Origin: CAYTLQ01 sp964438715 | GTDB lineage: Bacteria; Bacteroidota; Ignavibacteria; Ignavibacteriales; Ignavibacteriaceae | DNA: 7,140 bases | Assembly (NCBI GenBank): GCA_964438715.1 | Contig: CAYTLQ010000162.1 | Location: 1-7,140 of the forward strand | Direction: 5' to 3' | In this document: positions 6,674 through 7,140 of the stretch, one piece after another | Position numbering within the stretch: the stretch's first letter is position 1 | Layout: the number at the start of each line of letters is the position of its first letter | Notes under the pieces: model-generated | What the model saw: the letters and a program-made list of their open reading frames with translations, nothing else | The model's database searches: none | Told to the model about the DNA's origin: nothing | Made by a program: the position numbers and the translations under genes

Positions 6674-6691
6674 GTCCGTTAGCTAACGGAC
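6674..6691. repeat. 18-bp perfect palindrome at the start of repeat copy 2
   Basis: gtccgttagctaacggac is its own reverse complement. The equivalent place in copy 1 holds only a 6-bp stem with a ccct loop (6364-6379), so the two copies differ here although the next 40 bp are nearly identical. A palindrome of this kind could be a protein-binding site or a recombination or insertion scar. Confidence 0.75.
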
Positions 6692-6722
6692 GATGCCACA
6701 ATTATACCACCCTTTCAGGGTT
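6683..6722. repeat. 40-bp direct repeat, copy 2
   Basis: This is the second copy of the stretch at 6372-6411, with a single difference (c in place of t at 6707). The copies are 311 bp apart, which equals six array periods of about 51.8 bp, so the duplication keeps the phase of the array. Confidence 0.85.
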
Positions 6723-6771
6723 TTCAGGATAATAAGGATAGCTGTTGCTATAAAAATACCACCCTTTCAGG

Positions 6772-7140
6772 TGGCTGTCGCATAAGTATAATAAAAAAAA
6801 GAAGAGAAAAAGTGATAGCACCCTAATAAATACAGGCGGAAAAGCGAATTAAAAGCAGTATATTTTGCATACACATTACAAAGATAAAGACAAACCATGC
6901 CTGTACTCGCCCGGAGAAAAGCAAAGATACCACTTCCATTGGAGAAACCGGATTTGAATCAATTGATCGATGAAAATTCGTTGCCAATGAAGCTTCACAA
7001 ACTTATAAACCAATTGAATTTCAAGGATTTTTATGAGAATCTATCTGCTACTGGTGCGCCGAATTATCCGCCCGAAGATATGATGTCAATCCTGATGTTG
7101 GCATTTAGTGAGGGGATATTTAGCACACGAAAGATAGAGG
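6772..7140 (+). mobile_element. Insertion sequence, left part (IS1182/IS5-like), truncated by window end
   Basis: The transposase beginning at 6897 implies an element whose left end lies upstream. The best candidate for the terminal repeat is the sequence from about 6772, tggctgtcgcataagtataa, which resembles the GGCTGTCnCAAAAGT-type ends I remember for IS1182-like elements. At exactly this point the last hairpin unit of the 52-bp array (accctttcagg) stops matching its siblings, as expected if the element inserted there. The leader from 6790 to 6896 is A-rich, with TATATTTTG at 6859-6867 as a weak -7 candidate. The right end and target duplication are outside the window, so the boundary is an inference. 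Confidence 0.5.
6897..7140 (+). CDS. IS1182/IS5-like transposase, N-terminal 81 codons (truncated by window end)
   Basis: This is the start of a DDE transposase that would move the insertion sequence by DNA cleavage and strand transfer. The ATG at 6897 is the first start after an in-frame TAA at 6885-6887. The protein opens MPVLARRKAKIPLPLEKPDL, then NQLIDENSLPMKLHKLINQL (residues about 21-40) and YPPEDMMSILMLAFSEGIFSTRKIE at the window end. The pattern of an 'ENSL..KL...I..L' helix followed by 'YPPEDM...L..AFSEGI.STRKIE' matches the DUF772-type (PF05598) N-terminal DNA-binding domain found in IS1182 and IS5 family transposases. The catalytic DDE residues lie beyond the window. It is on the strand opposite to every other gene here. 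Whether the gene is intact cannot be judged from this window. Confidence 0.85.
   Translation, partial: MPVLARRKAKIPLPLEKPDLNQLIDENSLPMKLHKLINQLNFKDFYENLSATGAPNYPPEDMMSILMLAFSEGIFSTRKIE

Larger units (their letters stand above)
6347..6774. repeat. Degenerate array of hairpin units with about 52-bp spacing and changing orientation
   Basis: Nine short hairpin cores are centred near 6352, 6404, 6455, 6505, 6557, 6610, 6658, 6715 and 6767, giving spacings of 52, 51, 50, 52, 53, 48, 57 and 52. Clear cores are accct-ttc-agggt (6398-6410 and 6709-6721), aacc...ggtt (6449-6461), atccc-gag-gggat (6551-6563) and atcct-gaa-gggat (6604-6616). The unit near 6658 is strongly diverged. Each core has an AT-rich arm of the form GCTATAATAATT on one side. 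The arm is on the left at 6404, 6455, 6658, 6715 and 6767, and on the right (reading like atgtaatatttatagc) at 6505, 6557 and 6610. The remaining 20-odd bases per unit are variable. There is no coding frame through it and no cas gene. Function unknown. Confidence 0.65.

Noticed and set aside
6347..6774. Possible CRISPR array: regular spacing with conserved and variable parts.
   Set aside because: The units are too diverged, reverse orientation twice, and no cas gene or leader is visible. A true CRISPR array keeps near-identical repeats in one orientation.

Overview
The window looks like a piece of a Bacteroidota chromosome. The DNA is AT-rich, the genes lack strong Shine-Dalgarno sequences, and the HsdR and HsdS proteins resemble the forms I know from that phylum. 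The intergenic DNA is crowded with short palindromic repeats. This placement is an inference from sequence character.

Positions 1-4787 hold part of a type I restriction-modification locus, all on the minus strand. In transcription order it contains hsdR (the motor and nuclease subunit, 995 aa), then a 491-aa protein with an N-terminal AlbA_2/Schlafen-like domain and a C-terminal GHKL ATPase-like domain, overlapping hsdR by 17 bp. After a 135-bp gap comes the 5' end of hsdS, the DNA-specificity subunit. The visible hsdS is interrupted by two in-frame stop codons (TAA at 50-52, TAG at 20-22), and hsdS-like reading continues past both, so this copy looks inactivated by point mutation. hsdM is not in the window and would be expected beyond position 1. 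hsdR carries two copies of a 20-bp palindrome, both read through in frame as part of the protein.

Positions 4788-5577 are non-coding. They hold the hsdR leader, with two overlapping inverted repeats that cannot both form, followed by DNA in which I recognise no gene. Positions 5578-6144 (minus) encode a 188-aa NADPH-dependent FMN reductase-like flavoprotein, apparently a single-gene unit unrelated to restriction.

Positions 6145-6896 are also non-coding. From about 6320 this region is built of periodic hairpin repeats: a short stretch with a 16-bp period, then about nine degenerate units spaced about 52 bp apart that change orientation twice. This array is the least explained structure in the window. 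It is apparently cut at about 6772 by the left end of an insertion sequence, whose transposase (IS1182/IS5-like, N-terminal DUF772-type domain) starts at 6897 on the plus strand and runs off the window.

Overall this is an accessory region: a decaying or switched-off type I system, a housekeeping-type reductase, and a repeat-rich segment with a mobile element. I see no new defence operon. The candidates for novelty are the 52-bp hairpin array and the palindromes read as protein in hsdR.
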